10,179 nucleotides of DNA from an uncultured Acetatifactor sp. (GTDB lineage: Bacteria > Bacillota > Clostridia > Lachnospirales > Lachnospiraceae). The notes beneath the pieces are model-generated. The model was not told the DNA's origin, made no database searches, and saw nothing but the letters and a program-made list of their open reading frames with translations. The first letter of the stretch is position 1. Every line of letters begins with the position of its first letter. Both the position numbers and the translations under genes were made by a program. Location of the stretch: NCBI GenBank assembly GCA_910584865.1, contig CAJUCE010000008.1, positions 1-10,179 on the forward strand. Reading direction: 5' to 3'. Below are positions 1 to 6,599 of the stretch, piece by piece.

Positions 1-51
1 CGACCTGCACCCTTTCCAGGGGTGTCCCTTCGGCCTCTTGGGTACTTCTCC
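1..51 (-). tRNA. tRNA-Ser(GGA), partial, cut by the window edge
   Basis: Read on the minus strand from 51, the sequence folds as the 5' part of a serine tRNA: a 7-nt acceptor strand GGAGAAG, TA, a 3-bp D stem CCC/GGG, then an anticodon stem CACCC/GGGTG closing the loop CTGGAAA, which gives anticodon GGA (reads UCC/UCU). The long variable arm begins with CAGGTCG and is cut at position 1, so the T arm and 3' end lie outside the window. It sits 65 nt downstream of tRNA-Ser(UGA) and is probably on the same transcript. Confidence 0.93.
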
Positions 52-116
52 AAGCAAGCAGATTCACATATCCGCTTTATTCTATTCTATCCGAGGCGTT
101 TCTCTTATCCTCAGAG

Positions 117-202
117 CGGAGAGAGTGGGATTCGAACCCACGCGCCCTTACGGACAAACGGTTTTCAAGACCGCCTCGTTATGACCACTTCGATATCTCT
201 CC
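117..202 (-). tRNA. tRNA-Ser(UGA), CCA not encoded
   Basis: This is a complete 86-nt class II tRNA. The acceptor GGAGAGA pairs with TCTCTCC, the D stem is TCG/CGA, and the anticodon stem GCGGT/ACCGT closes the loop CTTGAAA, which gives anticodon UGA (reads UCA and other UCN codons). A 16-nt variable arm follows, then the T arm GTGGG-TTCGAAT-CCCAC. The discriminator is G at 117. The next bases on the minus strand are CTCTGA, so the 3' CCA must be added after transcription; tRNAs of this type are normally trimmed by RNase Z, and rnz lies upstream in this window. A36-A37-A38 matches the site prenylated by MiaA in UNN-reading tRNAs. Confidence 0.97.
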
Positions 203-242
203 ATGTATTGCTTTCAACCGCCATTCGTCGACGGCGAAGATT

Positions 243-271
243 ATTCTACCAAAAAAACCTTTTTATGTCAA
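243..271 (-). promoter_or_regulatory. Consensus sigma-A promoter for the tRNA-Ser genes
   Basis: On the minus strand a perfect -35 TTGACA (266-271) is followed after exactly 17 nt by a -10 TAGAAT (243-248). Transcription should start near 236, about 34 nt ahead of the tRNA-Ser(UGA) 5' end. The position just after ispD and the near-consensus match suit a strong stable-RNA promoter. Confidence 0.88.
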
Positions 272-292
272 CTACTTTTTTCAATTTTTTTC

Positions 293-316
293 AAAAAAAT
301 TTGAAAATTTTTTCAA
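293..316 (-). terminator. Weak AT-rich hairpin with U-tract after ispD, possible terminator
   Basis: On the minus strand TTGAAAA (310-316) can pair with TTTTCAA (301-307), followed directly by ATTTTTTT (293-300). The position between the ispD stop and the tRNA promoter fits a terminator. The stem is almost wholly A-U and the loop very tight, so this is only a candidate. Confidence 0.3.
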
Positions 317-346
317 CCATCCAAATGTCCCCGGAAAGCCCAGGTT

Positions 347-1090
347 TTACCATATGTCAGGACGAAGGAAACCCTCTGCAGTGATCAGATCCTCCGGTGT
401 AGTAATTTTTATATTCTCATACGAGGACATCACCAGCTTCACTTTTCTGTCGGTCATCAGTTCCACCACACCCGCGTCGTCCGTGACTGTGATATTCTTC
501 TGCCGAAGACTTTCCCATTGATCCATGTATTTCCCGTAAGCCTCCAAAATCAGCTGTGTATCGAATACCTGAGGCGTCTGAATGCTCCAGACCTGATTTC
601 TGGCCGGCGTAGCCGTGACAAATCCCTCTTCATCCGCAATCTTTATGGTATCTTTGGAAGGGACCGCCGCCACAGCGGCATGATATTGTTCCACAGCCTG
701 ATAGGTATCCTCCAGAATCTTCTCTGTGAGAAACGGTCTTGCTCCGTCATGAATAAATACATAACCGTCCTCGTTCGGCACCTTCATCTTTCTCTCCCGA
801 ATGACCTGCAGTGCGTTGGCCACGGAAAGAAAGCGTTCCGATCCGCCTGCCACAATCGTGTCTACCTTTCGGAACCGGCATTTATTCACAATCTCTTTCT
901 TCATATATGGAATGTCTTCCGCCCCCGTGACCAAAATGCAGTCGTCGATAATGTCGGACAGTTCTACCGCCAACAGTGCATAGGTGATCAATGGCTTTCC
1001 GTTCAATGGCATAAACTGCTTTGCCCTCCGGCTTTTCATCCGGCTCCCGCTTCCCGCCGCCAGTATTACTGCCGTACACCTCTTCTTCAT
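347..1090 (-). CDS. ispD: 2-C-methyl-D-erythritol 4-phosphate cytidylyltransferase
   Basis: IspD catalyses the third step of the MEP isoprenoid pathway in the cytoplasm: CTP plus methylerythritol 4-phosphate gives CDP-methylerythritol and pyrophosphate. The 247-aa product, somewhat longer than the roughly 230 aa usual for the family, shows the nucleotidyltransferase fold in order: the CTP-binding loop AAGSGSRM (11-18) with K24 in AKQF, GGSER (82-86), DGARP (115-119) with the metal-binding Asp, KDT (146-148), an Arg at 164 ahead of WSIQTPQVF (168-176), TDDAG (203-207), and NIKITTPEDL (226-235) with a substrate-binding Lys. The start has a strong GGGGGAGG site six bases upstream. It lies 78 nt after tsaD with no terminator between, so it is probably the last protein gene of that unit. 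The C-terminal residues RPDIW end just ahead of an AT-rich stretch and the tRNA promoter. Confidence 0.96.
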   Translation of the reverse strand: MKKRCTAVILAAGSGSRMKSRRAKQFMPLNGKPLITYALLAVELSDIIDDCILVTGAEDIPYMKKEIVNKCRFRKVDTIVAGGSERFLSVANALQVIRERKMKVPNEDGYVFIHDGARPFLTEKILEDTYQAVEQYHAAVAAVPSKDTIKIADEEGFVTATPARNQVWSIQTPQVFDTQLILEAYGKYMDQWESLRQKNITVTDDAGVVELMTDRKVKLVMSSYENIKITTPEDLITAEGFLRPDIW

Positions 1091-1168
1091 TGGAAACCTC
1101 CCCCGCCTGCACCTTCTCTATTTCAGGCAGCCTCAAACAGCCGCCGGTCAGTTATTTCGCGACAGTTC

Positions 1169-2212
1169 CTATAGCTTCAGATTGGGTACTGCATTTAAAT
1201 CCAGGCCGCTTCGTACGCCTCTGCAGTATTCATAATATCCGGCAGCTCCGATCATGGCGGCATTGTCCGTGCACAGTCCCATGGAAGGGCAGTAAAACGT
1301 CACATTCCGCTTCCCGCATTCCCGCCCGAATGCTTCGCGCAGAGCGGAATTGGCCGCCACGCCTCCTGCAATGGCAAATTTATCATATCCGAATTCCGCT
1401 ACGGCATGAAGAGAATGTTCTACCAGCACGTCGATGACAGCCTTCTGGAAAGAAGCCGCCACATCTGCCTGTGAAAAAGCCTCCCCTTTCATCCGGCAGC
1501 CGTTTAAATAATTCAAAACCGCCGACTTCAAACCGCTGAAACTGAAATCATATTCATTTTGCGCCACCTTCGCCCTGGGAAAAGGAATGGCATCCGGGTT
1601 GCCCTCCCTTGAGAGCTTATCGATCTTCGGCCCGCCAGGATAGCCCAGGCCGATGGCGCGGGCCACTTTATCAAAGGCTTCCCCCGCCGCGTCGTCCCTG
1701 GTCCTGCCAATGATTTCGTATTTCCCATAATCCCTGACCACCACCAGATGGGAATGCCCCCCTGAGGCCACCAGACAGACAAACGGCGGCTTCAGCTCTT
1801 CAAATTCAATATAATTGGCACTGATATGTCCGCTGATATGATGCACGCCCACCAGCGGAATCCCTGCCGCAAAGCTGATGGCCTTAGCCTCGGCCACTCC
1901 CACCAGCAGCGCCCCTACCAGTCCCGGTCCATAGGTTACCGCAATGGCCGTGATGTCCGCCAGGGTAACGCCGGCCTCCCGCAATGCCGCTTCTATGACC
2001 TGGTTGATTTTCTCAATATGCTTTCTGGAAGCAATCTCCGGCACCACACCGCCATACTGTGTATGCAGTGCAATCTGGGTAAAAATAACATTTGACAGCA
2101 CCTTCCTGCCGTTTTTCACCACGGAAGCCGCTGTCTCGTCACAGGATGTCTCAATCGCCAGGATCAGGACATCCTTCCCGCTATATTGTTTCGCTTTCTC
2201 ACACACTTTCAT
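1169..2212 (-). CDS. tsaD: tRNA N6-adenosine threonylcarbamoyltransferase TsaD
   Basis: TsaD, with TsaB and TsaE, transfers the threonylcarbamoyl group from threonylcarbamoyl-AMP to A37 of tRNAs that read ANN codons (t6A). The frame carries the ASKHA-fold signatures IETSCDETA, GGVVPEIASRKH, the metal motif HHISGH, SGGHS, the nucleotide loop GGVAAN, and the metal-binding Asp of CTDNAAM near the C terminus. I chose the ATG at 2212 (347 aa) because a GGGGGA run lies four bases upstream; an in-frame ATG at 2227 would add MPGDR but has only a weak AGG. The short tail before VLILAIETS favours the shorter form, but both are possible. It follows the uncharacterised membrane protein by about 35 nt and precedes ispD by 78 nt. 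In many Firmicutes tsaD sits directly after rimI; here three genes intervene. Confidence 0.96.
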   Translation of the reverse strand: MKVCEKAKQYSGKDVLILAIETSCDETAASVVKNGRKVLSNVIFTQIALHTQYGGVVPEIASRKHIEKINQVIEAALREAGVTLADITAIAVTYGPGLVGALLVGVAEAKAISFAAGIPLVGVHHISGHISANYIEFEELKPPFVCLVASGGHSHLVVVRDYGKYEIIGRTRDDAAGEAFDKVARAIGLGYPGGPKIDKLSREGNPDAIPFPRAKVAQNEYDFSFSGLKSAVLNYLNGCRMKGEAFSQADVAASFQKAVIDVLVEHSLHAVAEFGYDKFAIAGGVAANSALREAFGRECGKRNVTFYCPSMGLCTDNAAMIGAAGYYEYCRGVRSGLDLNAVPNLKL

Positions 2213-2247
2213 TCTGTCCCCCGGCATTTTACCTGATCTGTTAAACC

Positions 2248-2823
2248 TTACTGCGGATTGACATTCTTAGCCAGCTCCCAGCCGTAGATCTTCCAGCGTC
2301 TGTTTTCGTCCTGACGCAGCAGATATACCGTGGCGGTATGCGAACTCTGTCCCTTTTCCACAATCGTATAATAGCACTGAATTCTGGCAAAATCATATCC
2401 GTCTTCCGAAAAGGTTTCCACATTGTTGCTGGCGGATACGGAGATGGCCGTCATCTTCTTCTCATCCGCCTGAAAGGACTCCACCTCCGCCTTCAGCTGC
2501 AGCAAGTTCATCGTCTCGTCATTGTTCTCCAGCAATTCCTCGTCATAAAGTTCTCTGGCCTTCAATCCCAGCTGCTCGATCTCCTCATCCGTAGCGGCTC
2601 CGCCGTAAAGGCATTTCTGAATATCCGCGTAATATTTCATTACTTCCTTTACGGTAGGAGGATAATTATTCGCAAGATCACGGCTCAGGGCAATCTGTAT
2701 CTCCGTCATTTTCGCATCGCCTGCGGCATCTTTGGATTTCCCTGACAGATACGTGTAATACCCTACCACGACGATGATCAGTATCACAAAAACAACGGTA
2801 ATCCTCACGGTAGATTTTTTCAT
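2248..2823 (-). CDS. Uncharacterised membrane-anchored protein (possibly DUF6715)
   Basis: I cannot assign a function. The 191-aa product begins MKKS, has one hydrophobic segment at about residues 6-27 with no lipobox Cys, then a charged extracytoplasmic region of about 160 residues. The middle (about 78-122) is Glu- and Lys-rich and probably helical. The end (about 142-185) has alternating hydrophobic residues, with ATVYLLR and WKIYGWE, resembling the strands of NTF2-like or lumazine-binding-like small domains. From memory it resembles the DUF6715 family of Lachnospiraceae, not verified. I chose the ATG at 2823 because AAGGGGGG lies four bases upstream; a start at 2850 would overlap rnz and lacks such a site. 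It begins 13 nt after the rnz stop and is closely followed by tsaD, so it is very likely co-transcribed with them. Confidence 0.8.
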   Translation of the reverse strand: MKKSTVRITVVFVILIIVVVGYYTYLSGKSKDAAGDAKMTEIQIALSRDLANNYPPTVKEVMKYYADIQKCLYGGAATDEEIEQLGLKARELYDEELLENNDETMNLLQLKAEVESFQADEKKMTAISVSASNNVETFSEDGYDFARIQCYYTIVEKGQSSHTATVYLLRQDENRRWKIYGWELAKNVNPQ

Positions 2824-2836
2824 GGCGCCCCCCTTG

Positions 2837-3748
2837 TCATTCCTCATCAAAATTCAGCTCTATGGTTCTGCCGTCCCTGGCAGCAATGGTGTTCGGAAAT
2901 ATCTTCCGCACATCCTCCAGATATTCCTCCGGCCGCATCAGCGAAGGACTGTAATGTGTCAGCCACAACTGCGGTACATCTGCCCCCCTGGCAATCCTGG
3001 CCGCCTCATACATGGTCATATGCCTGTTTTCCCTGGCCTTCGCCAGCTTATCCGGCTCTCCGTACATCCCCTCCAAAATCAACAGGTCCGATTCTTTCGC
3101 ATTCTCCGTAATGGCCTCCGCGGGACGGCTGTCCGTACAGTAGGTGACTTTCAATCCCTTCCGCGGCGGCCCCAGCACCATGTCCGGCGTATACACCATA
3201 CCGTCCTGTTCCAACACTTCCCCCTTCTGCAGACGGCTCCACAGCTTCATGGGGATCTGCTGTGCCTGCGCACGTTCCCGGTCAAACCGGCCCGTTCTGT
3301 CCACAATCATACTATAGCCATAGCAACATACACTGTGATTCACCCGAAAGGCCTTCAGCCGGAAGCCCTCCTGCTCAAAAACCTGTTCATCCTGGGTAAT
3401 TTCCTGATACCGAATCTCAAAAGGCAGCTCGGGAGCTATGGTGCGGAGCGCATTGACTGTTTTGGTCAGTCCTTTGGGCCCGATCAGAAGAAGAGGTTCC
3501 CTGCGCTCGGCATTTCCCATGGTGAGCAGCATGCCCGGCAGTCCGCTGATATGGTCTGCATGATAATGGGTAAAGCAGATAATATCTATGGGATTGGGAC
3601 TCCACCCCTTCTCCCGCAGCGCAATCTGCGTCCCCTCTCCGCAATCGATCAATATACTTTTTCCATTGTATCGAAGCATCAACGATGTGAGCCATCGATA
3701 AGGCAGCGGCATCATACCTCCCGTTCCCAGCAGACTTACATCCAACAT
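2837..3748 (-). CDS. rnz: Ribonuclease Z (tRNase Z, metallo-beta-lactamase fold)
   Basis: RNase Z is the endonuclease that cuts tRNA precursors just after the discriminator base, needed mainly where CCA is not encoded. The 303-aa product is the usual short bacterial (ElaC-type) length. It shows DCGEGTQ (35-41), the metal motif HYHADH (61-66), a further His in NHSV (138), the bridging Asp in CTDSRP (206), H243 in RHMTMYEAA and the last metal His in LTHYSP (265). The stretch around 150-197, ending LGPPRKGLK, occupies the place of the flexible tRNA-binding arm. A GGAGAG site precedes the ATG. It lies 66 nt after the small Cys-rich gene and 13 nt before the membrane protein gene. The nearby tRNA-Ser(UGA), without encoded CCA, is a plausible substrate. 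Confidence 0.95.
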   Translation of the reverse strand: MLDVSLLGTGGMMPLPYRWLTSLMLRYNGKSILIDCGEGTQIALREKGWSPNPIDIICFTHYHADHISGLPGMLLTMGNAERREPLLLIGPKGLTKTVNALRTIAPELPFEIRYQEITQDEQVFEQEGFRLKAFRVNHSVCCYGYSMIVDRTGRFDRERAQAQQIPMKLWSRLQKGEVLEQDGMVYTPDMVLGPPRKGLKVTYCTDSRPAEAITENAKESDLLILEGMYGEPDKLAKARENRHMTMYEAARIARGADVPQLWLTHYSPSLMRPEEYLEDVRKIFPNTIAARDGRTIELNFDEE

Positions 3749-3814
3749 GTCTCTCCAACCTCTTCCCAGCCGCAGCTCCCGCTCTCTTTCCGAAGCGGCC
3801 CTGCAGATTCTTTT

Positions 3815-4063
3815 CTATAATAATTCCGGCTCTTCCGATTCCTCAACGGCCACCGCAAACTGTGCCGTCCACTGGTCATAACAGCTTTCGCATAAATCAA
3901 AATGATGCCGGATACCGTCTTTCCTGCTAAAATACCCGAATACCGTATCGGCGCTGAAACAGTGCTCTTTCAGATGTCCGTTTTCAAGCTTTAACGGTCT
4001 GCCGCATTTGTTGCAGACCACCTGAATCAACTTTCTGTCCTGTCCTTCTTCGTATTTACGCAT
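3815..4063 (-). CDS. Small Cys-rich zinc-ribbon-like protein, function unknown
   Basis: The 82-aa product has two CxxC knuckles, VCNKCG (C17, C20) and LCESCY (C58, C61), with a fifth Cys at 35 and paired His residues at 53-54. This is the spacing of a single zinc-ribbon or treble-clef-like fold. The core between the knuckles (FGYFSRKDG, then HHFDL) resembles short conserved hypothetical proteins I associate with clostridia, but I know no function. The C terminus is acidic (EESEEPE). The ATG has AAGGGAG six bases upstream. It is the first gene after an extended -10 promoter and a folded leader of about 106 nt, and precedes rnz by 66 nt. Possible roles are nucleic-acid binding or a cofactor for its neighbours, both guesses. 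Confidence 0.82.
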   Translation of the reverse strand: MRKYEEGQDRKLIQVVCNKCGRPLKLENGHLKEHCFSADTVFGYFSRKDGIRHHFDLCESCYDQWTAQFAVAVEESEEPELL

Positions 4064-4094
4064 ACTTTTCTCCCTTTCTGCATATGCTTACCTT

Positions 4095-4145
4095 AGGAAC
4101 ACATTTCCTTATCCCCGGCAATGATCTCCGGACCGATTGTGCCGG
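4095..4145 (-). other. Folded 5' leader of the Cys-rich gene (two stem-loops)
   Basis: In the minus-strand transcript CCGG (4142-4145) and CAAT, then GGTC, pair with GATC, ATTG and CCGG (4115-4118) around a CGGA tetraloop, interrupted only by a CA bulge and a single C. A second, smaller hairpin AGGAA/TTCCT closes over five bases at 4095-4109. Neither is followed by a U-tract, so these look like leader structure and not terminators. I do not recognise a known riboswitch or leader class. Confidence 0.5.
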
Positions 4146-4175
4146 CGATACGTTCCGCCTGACTGAGCCGTAATC

Positions 4176-4184
4176 ATTATATCA
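4176..4184 (-). promoter_or_regulatory. Extended -10 promoter upstream of the Cys-rich gene and rnz unit
   Basis: The minus strand reads TGA followed directly by TATAAT, a perfect -10 with the TG extension. No good -35 is found 16-18 nt upstream, which is typical for extended -10 promoters. It lies in an AT-rich gap after rimI and would start a transcript near 4169 with a leader of about 106 nt. Confidence 0.65.
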
Positions 4185-4210
4185 GAAATATACATAAATA
4201 CGTTTGGTAA

Positions 4211-4657
4211 TTATTTGAATTTCCTACGCCACATAATCATGGCATCTTCCCTTGGCTTCTCGTAAAATCCGGGCCGGATTCCCTCCGATCGAAAACCGTA
4301 TTTTTGATAAATATGAATTGCCGCGGCATTGCTGACACGGACTTCCAGTGTAAAAGCCTCTACTCCCCGGGCCTCTCCCCGGGCAATCAGTTCCTCCAGC
4401 ATAGCCTGTGCCACCCCCTGGTTGCGATACCGGCTGCCTACCACCACATTATCAATATCAGCCTCCCCGCATAGATCGGTATATCCGCAGCAGCCGGCAA
4501 TTTCGCCGTCCGCCAATGCCACCAGATAAAAACAATAGGAACGCTCTAACAATCCGCGAAAATCCTGTGCCGTCCAGGGCATGGAGAAAGCTTCCGCCTC
4601 CATCTGCGCCAGGATCTCTATATCTGCGTCCTGCAACTCTCTGATTTCGATCCGCAT
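4211..4657 (-). CDS. rimI: Ribosomal protein S18-alanine N-acetyltransferase family protein RimI
   Basis: This is a GNAT-fold acetyltransferase expected to acetylate the N-terminal alanine of ribosomal protein S18 using acetyl-CoA. The 148-aa product has FSMPWT near residue 25, the acetyl-CoA loop RYRNQGVA (77-83), and the RimI-specific stretch LEVRVSN ending HIYQKYGF. Its E105 and Y117 correspond to the catalytic acid-base pair known in the family. I chose the ATG at 4657 because GGAG lies five bases upstream and the product then starts MRIEIREL; a TTG at 4708 would add 17 residues but has no good site. It lies 60 nt after tsaB, in the classical tsaE-tsaB-rimI order. No terminator hairpin is visible after its stop. 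Confidence 0.94.
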   Translation of the reverse strand: MRIEIRELQDADIEILAQMEAEAFSMPWTAQDFRGLLERSYCFYLVALADGEIAGCCGYTDLCGEADIDNVVVGSRYRNQGVAQAMLEELIARGEARGVEAFTLEVRVSNAAAIHIYQKYGFRSEGIRPGFYEKPREDAMIMWRRKFK

Positions 4658-4717
4658 AAGTACTCCGTAATTTATTTCGGCATAATCTATCCGATTGATA
4701 ATACCCAAATCCGCCTG

Positions 4718-5449
4718 TTACAGCGATTCCTCCGGGTGCCCCCGCCTCCCGGCGGCTTCCCGCTCCGCCTGGCTTGTGCGCAGGTACTCGGGATGATGAT
4801 CCGCGGCGGAGACCGTTCTGCCCTGTGCAAAATACACCGCTCCCAACGCGGCAATACAGGCCGCTCTCTGCCTGTTATTTCCCGCAGGAGCAATGGCATA
4901 CTCCAGTCCGGTCTGTCCGCGGATCACGTTAAGATACACCGGCACACCGTCCCCCAGGAACGTAACCGGCCTGCCAAGCTGCATAAGTTTTTCCAGAATC
5001 TCCCTGATATCCATGGGACTTTGTCCGATCAGCGTATGCAGCCGAAATCCCTCCCCCTCCTGCACAAATTCATAGGCCGCGGTATAGACCTGGTTTCTGC
5101 GGGCATCCATCAGCGGGCACACGATTCTGTCCGTCCCCCACAGATTCCATGCCAGCCCCTCCAGGGTAGGCACCTCCACCAGGGGTCTGTCCAATGCCAG
5201 GCCCAGCCCTTTTGCCGTAGCCGAACCGATGCGCAGTCCGGTAAAGGATCCCGGACCGGAGGCAATGGCAATGGCATCCAAAGTGCCCAAATCCAGCTCG
5301 ATCATGTTCCGAAGCTCTTCCAACATGGGAAGAAGCGTCTGCGAATGTGTCTTTTTATAATTCGTGGTATATTCCGCAATCAGTTCATCCCCGTCCACGA
5401 CGGCAGCACTTGCCACCAGCCCGGAACTGTCCAAACCCAATATCTTCAT
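4718..5449 (-). CDS. tsaB: tRNA threonylcarbamoyladenosine biosynthesis protein TsaB
   Basis: TsaB is the catalytically inactive ASKHA partner that binds TsaD and TsaE to form the bacterial t6A complex. The 243-aa product starts MKILGLDSSG, then has THSQTLLPML (34-43), the family signature GPGSFTGLRIG (65-75), DARRNQVY, and a C-terminal HHPEYLRTSQAERE typical of TsaB. The last 12 or so residues are Arg-, Gly- and Glu-rich and probably disordered. I chose the ATG at 5449 because GAGGG lies seven bases upstream and the fold begins there; a TTG at 5494 overlapping the tsaE stop would add a 15-residue tail without homology. It follows tsaE by 41 nt. Confidence 0.95.
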   Translation of the reverse strand: MKILGLDSSGLVASAAVVDGDELIAEYTTNYKKTHSQTLLPMLEELRNMIELDLGTLDAIAIASGPGSFTGLRIGSATAKGLGLALDRPLVEVPTLEGLAWNLWGTDRIVCPLMDARRNQVYTAAYEFVQEGEGFRLHTLIGQSPMDIREILEKLMQLGRPVTFLGDGVPVYLNVIRGQTGLEYAIAPAGNNRQRAACIAALGAVYFAQGRTVSAADHHPEYLRTSQAEREAAGRRGHPEESL

Positions 5450-5490
5450 ACTTATACCCTCATACCGTTCAAAATTCCCGGCAATCGCTT

Positions 5491-5973
5491 TCAAGCTTTA
5501 CGCGTTCCGCCCGAAATCGTTATCTTCCTGTAGTCAAATCCCCGCTCCGGCTCCCTTTCGATCCGGATCCGGATACAGGAGTCCGGCAATATATCTTCGA
5601 TCAAGTCTGCCCATTCAACCAGGCACACGCCCTCCCCGTAAAAGCAGTCCTCATATCCGGTCTCCTCCATCTCGTCTATATCCGCAATGCGGTATACGTC
5701 GAAATGGCACAGTTCCAGCCTTCCTCCCTCATATGTCTGCAGGATGGTAAAGGTAGGGCTGTTCACCGGTTCGGTAATGCCAAGTCCCCGGGCAAATCCC
5801 TGGGTGAAGACCGTCTTGCCCACCCCCAGATCGCCTTCCAGGGCATAGACCTGCCCGGCATGACCGGCCTCTCCCAGCGCCTGTCCCAGGGCAAAGGTCT
5901 CCTCCCTGGATTCAGTTTCTACTACAGCTCTGCCTTCCCGATTCATTTTTATCAAAAAATCTTTCCTATCCAT
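5491..5973 (-). CDS. tsaE: tRNA threonylcarbamoyladenosine biosynthesis ATPase TsaE
   Basis: TsaE is the small P-loop ATPase that drives turnover of the TsaB-TsaD complex in t6A synthesis. The 160-aa product is the usual length and shows the Walker A loop GDLGVGKT (47-54), SPTF (72-75), HFDVYR (90-95) and the family motif VEWADLIEDILP (119-130). The start at 5973 is less certain than others: the nearest GGAG is about 13 nt upstream, and an in-frame ATG at 5946 (MNREG) has no better site. The TGA stop touches a TTG that could be misread as the tsaB start. It lies 76 nt after the YcxB-like gene with no terminator between, so the two may share a transcript. Confidence 0.95.
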   Translation of the reverse strand: MDRKDFLIKMNREGRAVVETESREETFALGQALGEAGHAGQVYALEGDLGVGKTVFTQGFARGLGITEPVNSPTFTILQTYEGGRLELCHFDVYRIADIDEMEETGYEDCFYGEGVCLVEWADLIEDILPDSCIRIRIEREPERGFDYRKITISGGTRKA

Positions 5974-6049
5974 ATCCGACGGCTTCTCCTAATGTCAGAA
6001 ACGTTCTACATCCTTTCCCTGAATACTGCATTCAAAATCCGCCCCTCGG

Positions 6050-6526
6050 TCAGGAACGAATCTTCACCTTTCCCGGCGGCATATGCGTGGAAATGATCTC
6101 GATCACTGCCGTACGCTGCTCTCCCAGCTGGCGCTTGGGAAATATTGTGGCATTGATACGGGATGTATACAGAATAATGCTTCTGCCGGTGGACACTGCC
6201 TTGTGCATATCCTTCCATGCCATTTTCTCCTGCGCTTCTCCCTGGGATACCGTCAGTCCCTCCTCATCCAGCGTATACCGGAGCGGCTCCTGAAAGCTTG
6301 AATTGCTCAGGATCTGGCTTCTGCTCTTTAAAAATAATGTCCATGGCAGATACAGCAGCATGACGAGTCCCAGCACAATAAAGATCCATTGCTTCGTGGC
6401 AATGGCAAACACAATCAAAATCGCGCCGAACGTACTCCCCACCAGCCCCGCAGGACTGTTATAGGCATGCATCAGCATATAATCATACAAATCTCCCGCT
6501 TCGATCTTTACCGTTAAATCAAGCAT
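6050..6526 (-). CDS. YcxB-like membrane protein
   Basis: The 158-aa product has two hydrophobic segments at about residues 26-44 and 47-66, followed by a cytoplasmic-looking domain (about 82-145) with a run resembling the YcxB-like C-terminal domain: LRYTLDEEGLTV, then MAWKDMHKAV, IILYTSRINATIFPKR. The biochemical role of that family is unknown. I chose the ATG at 6526 because AGGTG lies about six bases upstream; the GTG at 6535 overlaps that site and is a poor start. A candidate promoter lies at 6600-6628. It is the first gene ahead of tsaE-tsaB-rimI, but nothing in the sequence links it functionally to t6A synthesis. Confidence 0.82.
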   Translation of the reverse strand: MLDLTVKIEAGDLYDYMLMHAYNSPAGLVGSTFGAILIVFAIATKQWIFIVLGLVMLLYLPWTLFLKSRSQILSNSSFQEPLRYTLDEEGLTVSQGEAQEKMAWKDMHKAVSTGRSIILYTSRINATIFPKRQLGEQRTAVIEIISTHMPPGKVKIRS

Positions 6527-6567
6527 TTCTTTCACCTGCCGCTCCCGAAATCTGTTCCCTCTAACCT

Positions 6568-6598
6568 GTAACAGCCCGGATAAAATCCGGACTGCTAC
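6568..6598 (-). terminator. Strong stem-loop after ribU, possible terminator without U-tract
   Basis: Fourteen paired bases, including two G-U wobbles, close over a three-base loop: GTAGCAGTCCGGAT pairs with ATCCGGGCTGTTAC on the minus strand. It lies 50 nt after the ribU stop. The bases that follow (AGGTTAGAGG) are not U-rich, so it is not a canonical intrinsic terminator for ribU. Read on the plus strand it is followed by AATTTTAC, also weak. Its role could be 3' end stability of the ribU mRNA. Confidence 0.4.
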
Positions 6599-6599
6599 A

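Noticed and set aside
75..95. TAGAAT-like boxes between the two tRNA genes as a second promoter
   Set aside because: No -35 at a suitable distance; the strong promoter at 243-271 already covers both tRNAs.
330..346. Hairpin CCTGG/CCGGG right after the ispD stop as a terminator
   Set aside because: The stem is short with a wobble and no U-tract follows.
22..384. 120-aa plus-strand open frame over the tRNA region
   Set aside because: It runs through both tRNA genes in antisense and over the tRNA promoter; no RBS or motif is visible.
882..1136. 84-aa minus-strand open frame overlapping ispD
   Set aside because: It lies almost wholly inside ispD in another frame and its composition (Gly, His, Arg) is typical of a shadow frame.
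2774..3820. 348-aa plus-strand open frame opposite rnz
   Set aside because: It is antisense to rnz and its neighbours, is rich in Arg, His, Pro and Gln with no recognisable motif, and the minus strand has full RNase Z motifs.
4736..5533. 265-aa plus-strand open frame opposite tsaB
   Set aside because: It is antisense to a clear tsaB and has shadow-frame composition with no family motif.
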